Of a stretch of DNA of 64,000 bases, positions 23,773 to 33,626 are shown piece after piece. This stretch comes from Ascidia mentula. Taxonomy: Eukaryota > Chordata > Ascidiacea > Phlebobranchia > Ascidiidae. The stretch lies in the NCBI GenBank assembly GCA_947561715.1, contig OX387202.1, positions 20,535,001-20,599,000 on the forward strand, read 5' to 3'. The number at the start of each line of letters is the position of its first letter. The stretch's first letter is position 1. The translations under genes and the position numbers were made by a program. The notes beneath the pieces were generated by a model. It saw only the letters and a program-made list of their open reading frames with translations, had not been told where the DNA came from and did no database searches.

Positions 23773-24614
23773 TTAAGCAGTCGCCTTGCACTCTCGCATT
23801 AATGTGTGCCGAAATGTGCCCAACTGTGCCCGAATTTATGCTCGTCGAGCAAAAGCGAGCACATCCCAGCTCAGACCGGCACATTCCATCCCAGCACAAC
23901 TCAGCACGCGCGCGCAATAAAACAAACACGGAATCGTCTGTAGTGTAAACGGGCCTTTAGTGTGTAACAACGTTTTTGCGTAAACAAACTTAATATTAGA
24001 GTTATAATATTGCAAAGTCTTCGTGCAAACTAATGTTGAGTAGCCACGCATGAAACGGAGAAATCCCGTTTCGCCCATCCGTGAGGTGGTTTAAGTGTCT
24101 ACCGTTCGTAACACTGGGATGAAAATGTACGCACAGCGGCACCACGTGGTCACTTTCTAGCATTACAAACGCGCCATTAAAGTAACTCGCCAACGAACAG
24201 TGATGTTTCCACTGCAGTCAGTACAGTTTAGCTGTTTAGTAATTGTAAGGGGAAACAAAGTTTGCCCCCTGTTGCATTTCATACCGATGTTGACGATTGC
24301 ACACTTCAATGGTTTTTCGGGTGCTTTCCCTCATATTTGATTAAAGGTGCCGGTTTTAAACTGATTTCTGGTCAAAATGGCGGCCTTGGCTTCGCTTTGT
24401 GACGCTTACGGTAGTGATTCTGATTTTAGCGATAACGACGAGCAATTTACGCAAGTAGACCGAGCTGGCACCAAAGTGAATTTGCCTTTACCGCAAGCTA
24501 TTTCTTCATTGTTTGGAGACACCAAGTCCTCGAAACCCCAGGAACACCGAGGTCGAATCCGGTCGTTCCCCCATGAGCGCGGGAATTGGGCAACGTATGT
24601 TTACATACCTTACT

Positions 24615-25152
24615 AGGGTTCCTTCCCGGGAATGTCTCGACGGGATATTCCCGGGATTTCTCGACAATATTCCGTTCCCGAATCCCGGGAATTTTGATTT
24701 CACTTCCCGGGAATATGCCAACAAAGCAAAATAGATTAAGAAGTGAATAAATTTTCCTTTTTTTGCTTTTTTGGATCCTATGAATCAAAATGATGACCCT
24801 ATTTTGTGTTTTTCAATCAGTTTTATGGCGGAAACTTACACTATAAACGACGTTGATACGCATTTGTAAGCACAACGTAAAAATTTTGTAGGGCGCAACC
24901 TAGCGGTACAAAAATTCTGTTTATTTTTTTTACGTTTTATAGCTTAACATTGGCGAATGTGATATTACTTGACGGGAACTTGCTAAATTAAATGTTTGCG
25001 TGTGTAATAGACAAATTTTAGTCGTTTAAATAATGCAATTACGCACGAAAAAAATGCCAATTTTTTTGTCGGGATCCCGGGAATCCCGGGAAATTTTTTT
25101 TTCATTTCCCGAATCCCGGGAAGTAAAAAATCCGGGAAATAGAGGTACCCTA
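24615..25152. mobile_element. hAT-type MITE, 538 bp, in USB1 coding exon
   Basis: An 8-bp target duplication TACCTTAC lies at 24607-24614 and 25153-25160. The ends TAGGGTTCC and TAGGGTACC are inverted. The copy C exon (59333-59345) has TACCTTAC once, the empty site. The element is built from many CCCGGGAA/TTCCCGGG blocks near both ends and has no coding capacity. Confidence 0.85.
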
Positions 25153-25491
25153 TACCTTACCCGAAAAAAAGTTTGGATGAATTTAAATTCAACGTTGAAA
25201 AAACACTCGAAAGCAGAGAAAAGGGTATTAAATTATCTGCTTGAATTATTGTGTACAGTTTTAAATGTTTGGGAATTAATTGACAGAATCGACATGGGAT
25301 CTTGTGGATGATTTCCATGTGAGTATTTCAAGGACTAATGTCATACCTCACCACTGCATAGACCCTTTAGTGGAAAGTCCCAGACAAAATTCAAAACAGT
25401 TTCGAAGATTTTCCATCACATTATCATCTGATGATTTGAACATTTATGTGAATGATGAAAAAACAAGATCATTTTGTGGGTTTAAGGAAAG

Positions 25492-25815
25492 TGTAACGGA
25501 CAGAACTGAGTATGATTTCTGTGGGTGCACTCATGCGCGGAAACTTATTTTGTGTTTGGGTTGTGCGCGTGCTTGTAATGTTGAGTTAGTGTATCCATTG
25601 TAATCTAGTTATTTCTACGTTATTTTAATGCCTTCTTGGCTGTGATCAGTTGCATTTCTATTTGAATAAGGTGGAGCCGTGTAGGCATTTAGTTTTAAAA
25701 CGTGTTTATTCTAGTTTTATTTATCTGTTTGCTGTGAAACTGCAAATTGGAACAAAAGGTTGAGAATTGCACGCATATAAAAAAGTACACGGCAATTAAG
25801 GATCTGTATCCTACA
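25492..25815 (+). repeat. 5' LTR of BEL/Pao element
   Basis: Begins TGTAACGG and ends CCTACA. Nearly identical to 31782-32104. Confidence 0.95.
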
Positions 25816-25912
25816 TTGAATTTAAAACTAAAGTCAAAACTGCATTGTTTTGAGTTACGTCTGTGATCTGTTCACATTGTGACGTAATACGCAACGTGCA
25901 TAGTTGATTGGA

Positions 25913-27484
25913 ATGGATGAAGCAGGCGAGGAGCCCAATGTTTCTAAGGAACTGTTTAAAATACTGGACGTTGTACGCTCGGGAAATGGTTCTGTAGGGA
26001 GATCAAACGCTTCAATAACAAACTGTGGTTCCTTTGGAAAAAGTTTGCGTTCCATCAGCTCGCGTGCACGTAGACTTGTTGATGAAAAATCACTGGCACT
26101 AAAGTATGCTCAGGAACAAGTTGCCATTGAGGAAGAAAAACTGCTTGTTGAAGCTGAACAACGTCGTTTAACGTTGGAAGATGAACAACGTCGTTTAACT
26201 ATGGAATCTGAGCGTCAACGTATAGAACTTGAAGGTAAAATAAAGAGCTTTGAATTGAAAAAGCAAATGGCTAAAGCCAGGGAAGAGGTGGCACAGGCCA
26301 CACTGGCTGCTGAACATGTCAGTGAAAGTTGCTCTTCATCAGAATCTTTGTCTGATATTGCGTTAGATGGTACACCAGCAAAAAGGTTGCCAATGAAACG
26401 TTTGACGTGCTTGACTAAGGCTTTCGATGAGCGGCGTGGCGGAAAAGTTTCGGTTCATGATGTTTCGCCAACATCACCTTTTCTACTAGGAAGACCACAT
26501 GTTAATGATGCATCTATAAATGTTCGTGCTGATCACGAATCACCACTTGTTGCATCAAACTCGTTGGGTCCACTGTTAGAATTGGACAAGGCGCATAAAG
26601 ATTTGCCGCCGTCTCGGAGGGAAACTGGTATTTTGCCTCCAACCGATACTAATATTCCAGGCAAAGGAAGAAACGCTGACGTGGAATATGGGACTCTTGA
26701 TCAAAGCCCTATGAACCAACCTCTTGGACCTGCAGTATCAGGTACTAGACCGTCTTCAGATATGGTGTTTTTTGCTGAAATGATCAAACAAAGTTTTAAT
26801 TTGCCATGCTTGACCATAGAGAAGTTTGATGGTGACCCGTACAACTATCACAAATTCCTAAATGACTTTGATCGTCAGATCAATCAAACGAACCTTAGTA
26901 ACTCTGAAAAACTTAGTTACCTTCGTGAGTTTTGCACTGGACGTGCAAGGTCTAACATTGTGGAATGCAAAAGTTTGCCATCTGATATGGGCTATTCTGA
27001 AGCATTGAAAATACTACACCATCGTCATGGACGAATTGAATTAGTGGTTCGTGCACATATGGACAAACTGATTGGAAGGAACCAGCTGCGAGAAAATGAC
27101 TTTCGAGGTTTGCAAATGTTTCGTGCGCAGGCAGCCGAAAGTTACAAATTGTTTGGAAGATGGAGTTGTCGCTACACGCTGGACTTGCCACAGAATTTGG
27201 AGGCTGTGGCTCAGAGAATGCCACCGGATTATATTGCACAGTTCATTACAAAGTGTTCAAAACTTAGACTCAAAGGAATATCTCCAACGTTCCAGACTTT
27301 GCTTAATTTCTTGGAAGTTAAGTGTGAAGACATTCTGTCGCCGATGATGAAATACCTTGTGCGGGACACTCAAAAGACAAAGGTTAGGAACCAGTTTGGT
27401 AAACAATCTCGAAGTGTGTTTAATACAGTTGTAGCGAACACGGAGTGTGATGGACATCATTGTAAAGGGTTGGTGGAATGTTGA
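25913..27484 (+). CDS. gag-like region of BEL/Pao element
   Basis: The frame has a coiled-coil segment rich in Glu/Arg (about residues 60-135, with the repeated block EQRRLT), a linker, and then the conserved BEL gag core containing LPCLTIEKFDGDPYNYHKFL and EKLSYLREFCTGRAR. It would form the particle shell and bind RNA. Treated as a fossil part of the element. Confidence 0.85.
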   Translation: MDEAGEEPNVSKELFKILDVVRSGNGSVGRSNASITNCGSFGKSLRSISSRARRLVDEKSLALKYAQEQVAIEEEKLLVEAEQRRLTLEDEQRRLTMESERQRIELEGKIKSFELKKQMAKAREEVAQATLAAEHVSESCSSSESLSDIALDGTPAKRLPMKRLTCLTKAFDERRGGKVSVHDVSPTSPFLLGRPHVNDASINVRADHESPLVASNSLGPLLELDKAHKDLPPSRRETGILPPTDTNIPGKGRNADVEYGTLDQSPMNQPLGPAVSGTRPSSDMVFFAEMIKQSFNLPCLTIEKFDGDPYNYHKFLNDFDRQINQTNLSNSEKLSYLREFCTGRARSNIVECKSLPSDMGYSEALKILHHRHGRIELVVRAHMDKLIGRNQLRENDFRGLQMFRAQAAESYKLFGRWSCRYTLDLPQNLEAVAQRMPPDYIAQFITKCSKLRLKGISPTFQTLLNFLEVKCEDILSPMMKYLVRDTQKTKVRNQFGKQSRSVFNTVVANTECDGHHCKGLVEC

Positions 27485-27556
27485 GATTGCGGTGGACGAC
27501 ATAGCTTAAAGGATTGCAAGTCATTTATAGGACGGTCCCTCAAGGAGAAATACCAG

Positions 27557-30500
27557 TTGGCCCGTCGTTGCAGACTGTGCTTTAAGTGCCTTGGGGCTGG
27601 ACACTACATTGATGCATGTCCATCTGAGGAGACATGCCAAGTAAAAGGTTGTAGCAAGTCGCATCATACACTGCTACATTGGAGCAAGATTAACAATGCA
27701 TTGGGACAGTCACGTAAGGGGCGAAGCTCAAGTGCCGCCATTGACCCAGATACGGTAAATGGGGTCGGTGTTGTTGCTTCAACGTCTACTGCTCGATCAT
27801 TTAATGTGCGATTGAAAGTTGTGCCCGTCAAGGTACGTACTGTGACATCGGATAAATGTGTACTTACATATGCATTTTTGGATAATGGTGCGAATACGAC
27901 CCTGTGCTGTTCTCGTCTAATGGATAAGCTTGGGCTTAGTGGCAGGTTGAATCCTTTGTCTATTGAAACTATAGCGGGGACGCATAAGATTGATAGTTAT
28001 TGTGTGACTCTTTCTGTTCATGGTGTGGGACAACACGCTGATGTAGTCTATGACCTAACTGATGTTAGGGTTGTTCCGAAATTACCCAGCTTGGCTGGGA
28101 GCATTCCTGTTGGCGAAGACAGTTTAAGATACCCACATATTAGCCATTTAGACTTACCCGTGGTTCGAGATGGTGGGGTTGATTTATTGCTGGCAGCTGA
28201 TCTGCCTGAAGTTCATGAATATACAGAGATTATCCGTGGAGGTCATGGAGAACCTGATGCATTACACACACCACTTGGATGGTGTCTGTTTGGTACAGAA
28301 CGCAACAGGGGAAAGACTCAAGCATCAGTAAATTTTGTACAGACTAGCTGTGATCAGTGTGGTCAACTTGATGAAATATTTGGACGAGACTTCATGGATC
28401 AGGGAGGTCATAAGCCCACATACTCATTGGAGGACAAGCGGGCTCTTGCTGTGATGGAAAGCACGGCCACTTTGGTGGATGGACATTACCAAATGAGCCT
28501 GCCCTGGAAGTCTGATAACCTAAAGCTGCCGTACAATAGAAATATGGCAGAGAGGAGACTAAAGAACCTTATGCGTCGCTTACAGAATGACGAGAAGCTT
28601 TGTGAGCAATATAAGAAGAAGATTGCCGATTACATTGAAAACGGATTTGCTCGTCGGATTCCGGATGAATGTCTGAAGCGTACTGATAAAACGTGGTATA
28701 TTCCTCATCATGCCACTGGGAAGAAGTTTCGCATTGTATTTGACTGTGCAGCAACGTTCAAAGGAACATCTCTTAATGACAATCTGTTTCACGGCCCTGA
28801 TTTGACCAACTCTCTTGTTGGTGTGCTTTTACGCTTTCGCCAAGACCCTGTGGCAATTATAGCGGATATTAAAGCCATGTTTCATCAGGTTAGTGTCCTG
28901 CCTGTGGATTGTGACTCTTTGCGGTTTCTTTGGTGGCCTGCAGGTGATTTCACAAAGCCACCAGTTGATTATCAAATGATGGTCCACCTGTTTGGAGCAA
29001 CAAGTTCTCCCAGCTGTGCAAGTTTTGCATTGAAAAAGACCGTGTCGGATAACAGCCATCTTGTTGGTGAAGATGCTGCAAAGAGTGTTTCAAACAATTT
29101 TTATGTGGATGATTGGCTGGTGTCAGTCGCTTCTACGAAGCAAGCAATTACTTTGGTAGGGGACGTTACCACAATATTGGATATGGGGGGCTTTCATTTG
29201 ACTAAATTTGTAAGCAATTCTTCAGAGGTTCTTGACTCACTTCCTGGCTCAAACCACAATATTTCCTTCCTTGATTTAGACTTTGAACACCAGTTAGTTG
29301 GTCGTACACTGGGTGTCCGATGGGACATAGTTAAGGATTCTTTTGGGTTTAGAGTAAACATATCACCCAAGCCATATACCCGTAGAGGGGTTTTGTCAAT
29401 GATGAGTCAAGTGTACGACCCCTTAGGTTTCATTCAGCCTTTTCTTCTGCCCATGCGGTGCCTTCTGCAGGGTCTTTGTAACTTAAGTTTAGGATGGGAT
29501 GACCCCCTTTCTTCAGATGCATTAGTGCACTGGGAAGAGTGGCTTAGACAATTGCCTCTGTTGGAGCACCTGCACATTCCTCGTTGTTTAAGGCCACCTT
29601 TAGGGTTTACTTCTGTACAATTACATTGCTTTGGGGATGCTAGTAATTTAGGATATGGTGCAGTGTGCTACCTTCGATTTGTTGACTCGGTTGGTCATGT
29701 CAGTATTTCATTAGTTTGCGGCAAAAGCCGAGTCACTCCCTTAAAGCCCGTTACCGTTCCGCGGCTTGAGTTGGTAGCCGCTGTTATTACGGCGAAGCTC
29801 GGTGCTATGGTGGTGCGCGAGTTGGATTACGTCATCGACAACGTGATGTTTTGGACAGATTCGTTGACTGTGTTGCACTATATCCACAACACTTCAACAA
29901 GATTTCAGACATTTGTCGCCAACCGTCTTGCTGTGATTCATGAGTTGTCGAAGCCTTCACAGTGGCATCACGTTGGTACCAAGGATAACCCGGCGGATAT
30001 TGCTTCGCATGGTGTAATGCCGAAGGAATACAGTAATGTACGGACGTGGTTTGAAGGACCGGAGTTCTTGCAGAAGGAGGCGAAATTTTGGCCAAGTCGG
30101 CCGAATTTGGAAATTGGTTTATTCCAGGACGATTTGGAGATAAAGAGGCAGCGGCGTGTGTATGTCACGATTGTGTCTCCCGATGTGCTGCATCTTTTGC
30201 TGCTTCGCTATTCGTGTTTCAAAAGGCTACAGAGGGCGGTCGCGTGGTTGCTGCGTTTTAAACGGTGGATAATTTGGAAATTCTCTCGCCGAGAGGATAG
30301 AAGACCAACATTTGAAGTTGAGGGACTTACAACCCACGAGATAACAAATGCGACACTGAGCATTGTTCGACTTGTGCAACGAAAGTCATTTCCGGAGGAT
30401 GTAAGATGTTTGTTGAACTATGAGAGTTTTGCAGAAGCTTTGCACCATACTACTACACCCAATTACAAATCTAATTTGTGTCCTCTCAACCCGTGTCGCG

Positions 30501-31702
30501 TTAAGGATGTACTGTATGTTGGAGGACGACTGCAACGAGCGAATTTGGACCAAGAACGTATGCATCAAATCATCATGCCGTATCGGCACCATGTCACCGA
30601 ATTGCTAGTCATGGACTGCCACATTAGAGAAGGACATTGTGGGGTGCTACATGTTCTTGCTTCTCTAAGACTCAAGTACTGGATAATTAAAGGACATTCC
30701 GCGGTGAGAAGTGTTTTGCGGAAATGCCTTTTGTGCAAATTAAGGAGCGCTAAACCCGGGACGCAGATATTGGGGCAGGTGCCTCTGGAGCGAGTTACAA
30801 TTGGAAAACCTCCGTTTTCAAGTACTGGTGTAGATTATATGGGGCCTCTCTTTGTGAAGCTTGGAAGAAGTCAAGTTAAACGCTACGTTTGTGTTTTTAC
30901 GTGTTTATGCACAAGGGCAGTGCATTTGGAAGTGTCTCCGTTACTGGATACCTCAGCGTTTATTAACGCATTCCGTCGTTTCACTTGTCGCCGTGGTGTC
31001 CCGACTGATATGTTTAGCGACAATGGAACAAATTTTGTCGGCGCAGAGCAGGAGCTTCGGGAAAGAATCAGTCAATGGAATCAACATCATGTCCATTCAA
31101 GTTTGCTGCAAGTTGGGACGAATTGGCATTTTAACCCACCAGCGGCCAGTCATCAGGGAGGAATATGGGAGAGAATCATCCGGTCAGTTCGACGGATTCT
31201 GTGCGCTTTGCTTGGGAGCACTTCTTTGACCGATGATACGTTAACGACCTTAATAAGTGAGGTAGAACGTATACTGAACAATCGTCCGCTAACATCAGTT
31301 AGTGACGATGCCAAGGATTTAAAGGCTCTCACACCAAATGGGTTGTTGATCAATTCGCTTCATCCTTCCCTCTCTCCTGGAGTTTTTTGCAAGGCAGATG
31401 GTTATCGTCGATCCTGGCGCATGGCGCAGATGTTGGCTGATCGGTTTTGGGAGCACTGGATGCGCGAATATATGCCTTTGCTCCAGGTGCGTCAGAAGTG
31501 GATGCATCCTTCGCGAAACCTTGCTGTTGGAGATTTAGTTTTAATTGCTAATAACCAGACACCACGCGGTGATTGGCCAAAAGGAATGATTGAAGAGGTC
31601 TTCCCCGACAAGGAAGGATCTGTTCGCAGAGTGTGTGTTCGTACTGCGCGTGCTGTATTCAAACGCGATGTACGTAAGATTTGTCTCCTGGAGGCAGCAT
31701 GA
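27557..31702 (+). CDS. pol-like region of BEL/Pao element (1381-aa frame)
   Basis: In order: zinc-knuckle residues (CRLCFKCLGAGHYIDAC), aspartic protease (LDNGANTT, about residue 108), reverse transcriptase (ADIKAMFHQV and YVDD, about 435-520), RNase H (GDASNLGYG and WTDSLTVLHYI, about 690-770), integrase zinc residues and the DDE core (STGVDYMGP, SDNGTNFVG, SHQGGIWERI, about 1090-1210). This is typical of BEL/Pao pol. Treated as a fossil part of the element. Confidence 0.93.
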   Translation: MARRCRLCFKCLGAGHYIDACPSEETCQVKGCSKSHHTLLHWSKINNALGQSRKGRSSSAAIDPDTVNGVGVVASTSTARSFNVRLKVVPVKVRTVTSDKCVLTYAFLDNGANTTLCCSRLMDKLGLSGRLNPLSIETIAGTHKIDSYCVTLSVHGVGQHADVVYDLTDVRVVPKLPSLAGSIPVGEDSLRYPHISHLDLPVVRDGGVDLLLAADLPEVHEYTEIIRGGHGEPDALHTPLGWCLFGTERNRGKTQASVNFVQTSCDQCGQLDEIFGRDFMDQGGHKPTYSLEDKRALAVMESTATLVDGHYQMSLPWKSDNLKLPYNRNMAERRLKNLMRRLQNDEKLCEQYKKKIADYIENGFARRIPDECLKRTDKTWYIPHHATGKKFRIVFDCAATFKGTSLNDNLFHGPDLTNSLVGVLLRFRQDPVAIIADIKAMFHQVSVLPVDCDSLRFLWWPAGDFTKPPVDYQMMVHLFGATSSPSCASFALKKTVSDNSHLVGEDAAKSVSNNFYVDDWLVSVASTKQAITLVGDVTTILDMGGFHLTKFVSNSSEVLDSLPGSNHNISFLDLDFEHQLVGRTLGVRWDIVKDSFGFRVNISPKPYTRRGVLSMMSQVYDPLGFIQPFLLPMRCLLQGLCNLSLGWDDPLSSDALVHWEEWLRQLPLLEHLHIPRCLRPPLGFTSVQLHCFGDASNLGYGAVCYLRFVDSVGHVSISLVCGKSRVTPLKPVTVPRLELVAAVITAKLGAMVVRELDYVIDNVMFWTDSLTVLHYIHNTSTRFQTFVANRLAVIHELSKPSQWHHVGTKDNPADIASHGVMPKEYSNVRTWFEGPEFLQKEAKFWPSRPNLEIGLFQDDLEIKRQRRVYVTIVSPDVLHLLLLRYSCFKRLQRAVAWLLRFKRWIIWKFSRREDRRPTFEVEGLTTHEITNATLSIVRLVQRKSFPEDVRCLLNYESFAEALHHTTTPNYKSNLCPLNPCRVKDVLYVGGRLQRANLDQERMHQIIMPYRHHVTELLVMDCHIREGHCGVLHVLASLRLKYWIIKGHSAVRSVLRKCLLCKLRSAKPGTQILGQVPLERVTIGKPPFSSTGVDYMGPLFVKLGRSQVKRYVCVFTCLCTRAVHLEVSPLLDTSAFINAFRRFTCRRGVPTDMFSDNGTNFVGAEQELRERISQWNQHHVHSSLLQVGTNWHFNPPAASHQGGIWERIIRSVRRILCALLGSTSLTDDTLTTLISEVERILNNRPLTSVSDDAKDLKALTPNGLLINSLHPSLSPGVFCKADGYRRSWRMAQMLADRFWEHWMREYMPLLQVRQKWMHPSRNLAVGDLVLIANNQTPRGDWPKGMIEEVFPDKEGSVRRVCVRTARAVFKRDVRKICLLEAA

Positions 31703-31781
31703 CTTGTGTGTGGTGTTGTTTAGTGTTTGTTCTGCCGTTTTATTGATAAATAATTATGTGGTTATTATTTAGGGGTCGGAA

Positions 31782-32104
31782 TGTAACGGACAGAACTGAG
31801 TATGATTTCTGTGGGTGCACTCATGCGCGGAAACTTATTTTGTGTTTGGGTTGTGCGCGTGCTTGTAATGTTGAGTTAGTGTATCCATTGCAATCTAGTT
31901 ATTTGTACGTTATTTTAATGCCTTCTTGGCTGTGATCAGTTGGATTCTATTTGAATAAGGTGGAGCCGTGTAGGCATTTAGTTTTAAAACGTGTTTATTC
32001 TAGTTTTATTTATCTGTTTGCTGTGAAACTGCAAATTGGAATAAAAGGTTGAGAATTGCACGCATATAAAAAAGTACACGGCAATTAAGGATCTGTATCC
32101 TACA
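31782..32104 (+). repeat. 3' LTR of BEL/Pao element
   Basis: Nearly identical to 25492-25815. Followed directly by GTAAGGG, the right copy of the host target site. Confidence 0.95.
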
Positions 32105-32472
32105 GTAAGGGTGAAACTTTTTGACAGCATTTCTTGTCTTGATTTGGTATCAGATTGTTTGTTATTGTTTCCAAACAATTCCAGATTTCAGGGCAACCTG
32201 CAGTTCAACAACTGAATAAAGTCGTTCAGATCGTGGATAAAGCATTCATGGATTTTCATTGCAAGCCTTACTACACAAACCCATCCTATCACATGAGTGT
32301 TGCTTGGCATCTCAACCAATTCACAGAAGAATCCAAATTAATTTCAAAACTTTCATCAAATTGGAACAGAATAGAATTGGAGAACCCTGAACTTTTAACA
32401 ATTGATGTGGATGAGGTTGTTTGTAAAAGTGGCAACAAAATGTTTTCATGCAAACTAAGTTCAATCAGTTGA

Positions 32473-33626
32473 CATCCACAATACTCACATGGACATCTGT
32501 ATTGTCACCATTTCATCGGATTTTTAGTGAGTTTTTCCACTTTTTGTGGTCGAGTTAAATTCTTGTTTAGCTCCAGATTTGAACTGCTACATTAAATCTT
32601 TTATGTAACATTTTGTTCTTTTTTATATAATTTATGTTTAACTTTTATTGTTTGTCTCATACAGGTTCCAGCACAAAAATCTGTTGTGAACATTTCTAAA
32701 CATGAGAACCGGCGCTGTTTATAAACGTGATATGATGAATTGCTGAACAGCCGCAAAATGCAGGTTTTTAATTTGAACTGTTTATTATCACGTTGAGTTT
32801 ATGCCGACCTAAACTCCATACATGAAGTAAAAACAAATTCGCTTAAAACAAAATTGATTCTAAAGAAAAATGCATATGAGCCATAACAAACCATATGATT
32901 TGATACTGTTGGATACCAAGCAGTTGTTTGGGCATAATGCGCTCCACAGTGGTACGTCTCTATTGTTTGATGCCCAGTTACGGGTACCCAACTGACTTAT
33001 GTTGAAAAATATCTGTTCCTGGCTAGTTTGCGAGCTAGCCCTGGGCCACAGTCACCAACTGCACTTATGAGACCCCTACAAGTCAAAACCATCCACAGTG
33101 TCCCCAGGTCTATTTCAATAAGGTTGGAATAGGAAAATTTTGTCTAAAAATATTTGTTTGTAAAAGAAACAGAAAACAACAGCTCATCAAAATAATCTCA
33201 TCAAAATAATCCCCACCGAGAAATGAAAGTTTTCTCAAGGAAAATCAGGAATTAAATATTTTTCAAAAAATCAAATCTGCATTTCCCCAACTCCAAAGAA
33301 ACAACTTCCAGCCTGCAAAATGTTTTCATGACAGAAAGTTTGACAAGACAAAACCGAAAATTATTCAACACTTGCTTGCAGCACAAAAAAAGACAAGTCT
33401 TCAAATATATTTGGACAAACAGTGGGACAATACTACTTCGTGAAAATGATGTAAGTAAGATCAGAGCCATAACTCAACTGCTGATTTGAAACAGCATTGA
33501 ACTTCCATCTCTATAAAGCAAAGTATTGTATTTACATTTTTTTGTTATTTAATGTGAACAATGACTGTATTTTATACAAATCTACTACACAACATGTGTG
33601 TTTCTTGTTTTCCCGCCATTATTCAG
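32473..33626. other. Interval between USB1 and the myosin-X-like gene; no motor exon seen
   Basis: I searched this 1.15 kb on the plus strand for the end of a myosin motor, the converter and the first half of IQ motif 1, and saw nothing convincing. A short frame at 33270-33420 is not recognisable. Confidence 0.5.

Larger units (their letters stand above)
21296..23956. mobile_element. PIF/Harbinger-type MITE (copy A), split by a piggyBac-type element
   Basis: The ends are AGGCCCGTTTACAC and its reverse complement, with the 3-bp repeat TTA on both sides (21293-21295 and 23957-23959). Without the nested insert it is about 725 bp. The counterpart in copy C (57970-58687) is uninterrupted. TSD length and TIR fit Harbinger MITEs. 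No transposase remains. Confidence 0.7.
21025..24091. mobile_element. Non-autonomous DNA transposon with CCACCTCACGG inverted ends, holding two nested elements
   Basis: The left end CCACCTCACGGACGGGCGAA (21025 onward) is mirrored at the right end (24053-24091, ...CCGTGAGGTGG). The same pair bounds 57697-58824 in copy C, where the inverted repeat runs further out through acacttaaa. The left end in copy A is truncated against copy B. The superfamily is not identified and no clear target duplication is seen. Inside are a Harbinger-type MITE and, within that, a piggyBac-type element. Confidence 0.7.
25492..32104 (+). mobile_element. BEL/Pao LTR retrotransposon, nearly whole, young
   Basis: LTRs of 324 and 323 bp (25492-25815, 31782-32104) begin TGTAACGGACAG and end ATCCTACA. 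They differ by about 4 substitutions and one indel, so insertion is recent on any scale. The internal region carries gag-like and pol-like open frames in order. pol is arranged as zinc knuckle, protease, reverse transcriptase, RNase H and integrase, the BEL/Pao order. There is no env-like frame. It looks almost whole, with about one break. The flanks show a 5-bp host duplication (GAAAG/GTAAG). Confidence 0.93.
24377..32472 (+). pseudogene. USB1: USB1, U6 snRNA 3' phosphodiesterase, copy A, interrupted by two transposons
   Basis: Exons are 24377-25224 (including a 546-bp hAT insert with its target copy), 25287-25486 and 32185-32472. The protein has the acidic N-terminus DAYGSDSDFSDNDE, the hallmark [20 protein letters not shown], the first 2H motif FHVSIS, then VNDEKTRSFCGFK, and in the last exon the second 2H motif YHMSVAWHL and CKSGNKMFSCKL at the end. 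This matches USB1, the nuclear 2H phosphoesterase that trims U6 snRNA oligo(U) tails. Two insertions break it. A hAT MITE in the first exon brings an immediate in-frame TAG after about 79 residues. A BEL/Pao element lies at the donor of the second exon. The host target repeat is GAAAG on the left and GTAAG on the right. The right form following AAG would be a perfect donor, so the left donor seems lost. Without inserts the joins are in phase. Confidence 0.9.

Noticed and set aside
24498-24788. Overlapping frames of 70-96 codons with Pro/Gly-rich text
   Set aside because: They run through the CCCGGGAA blocks of the hAT-type MITE and across the USB1 frame.
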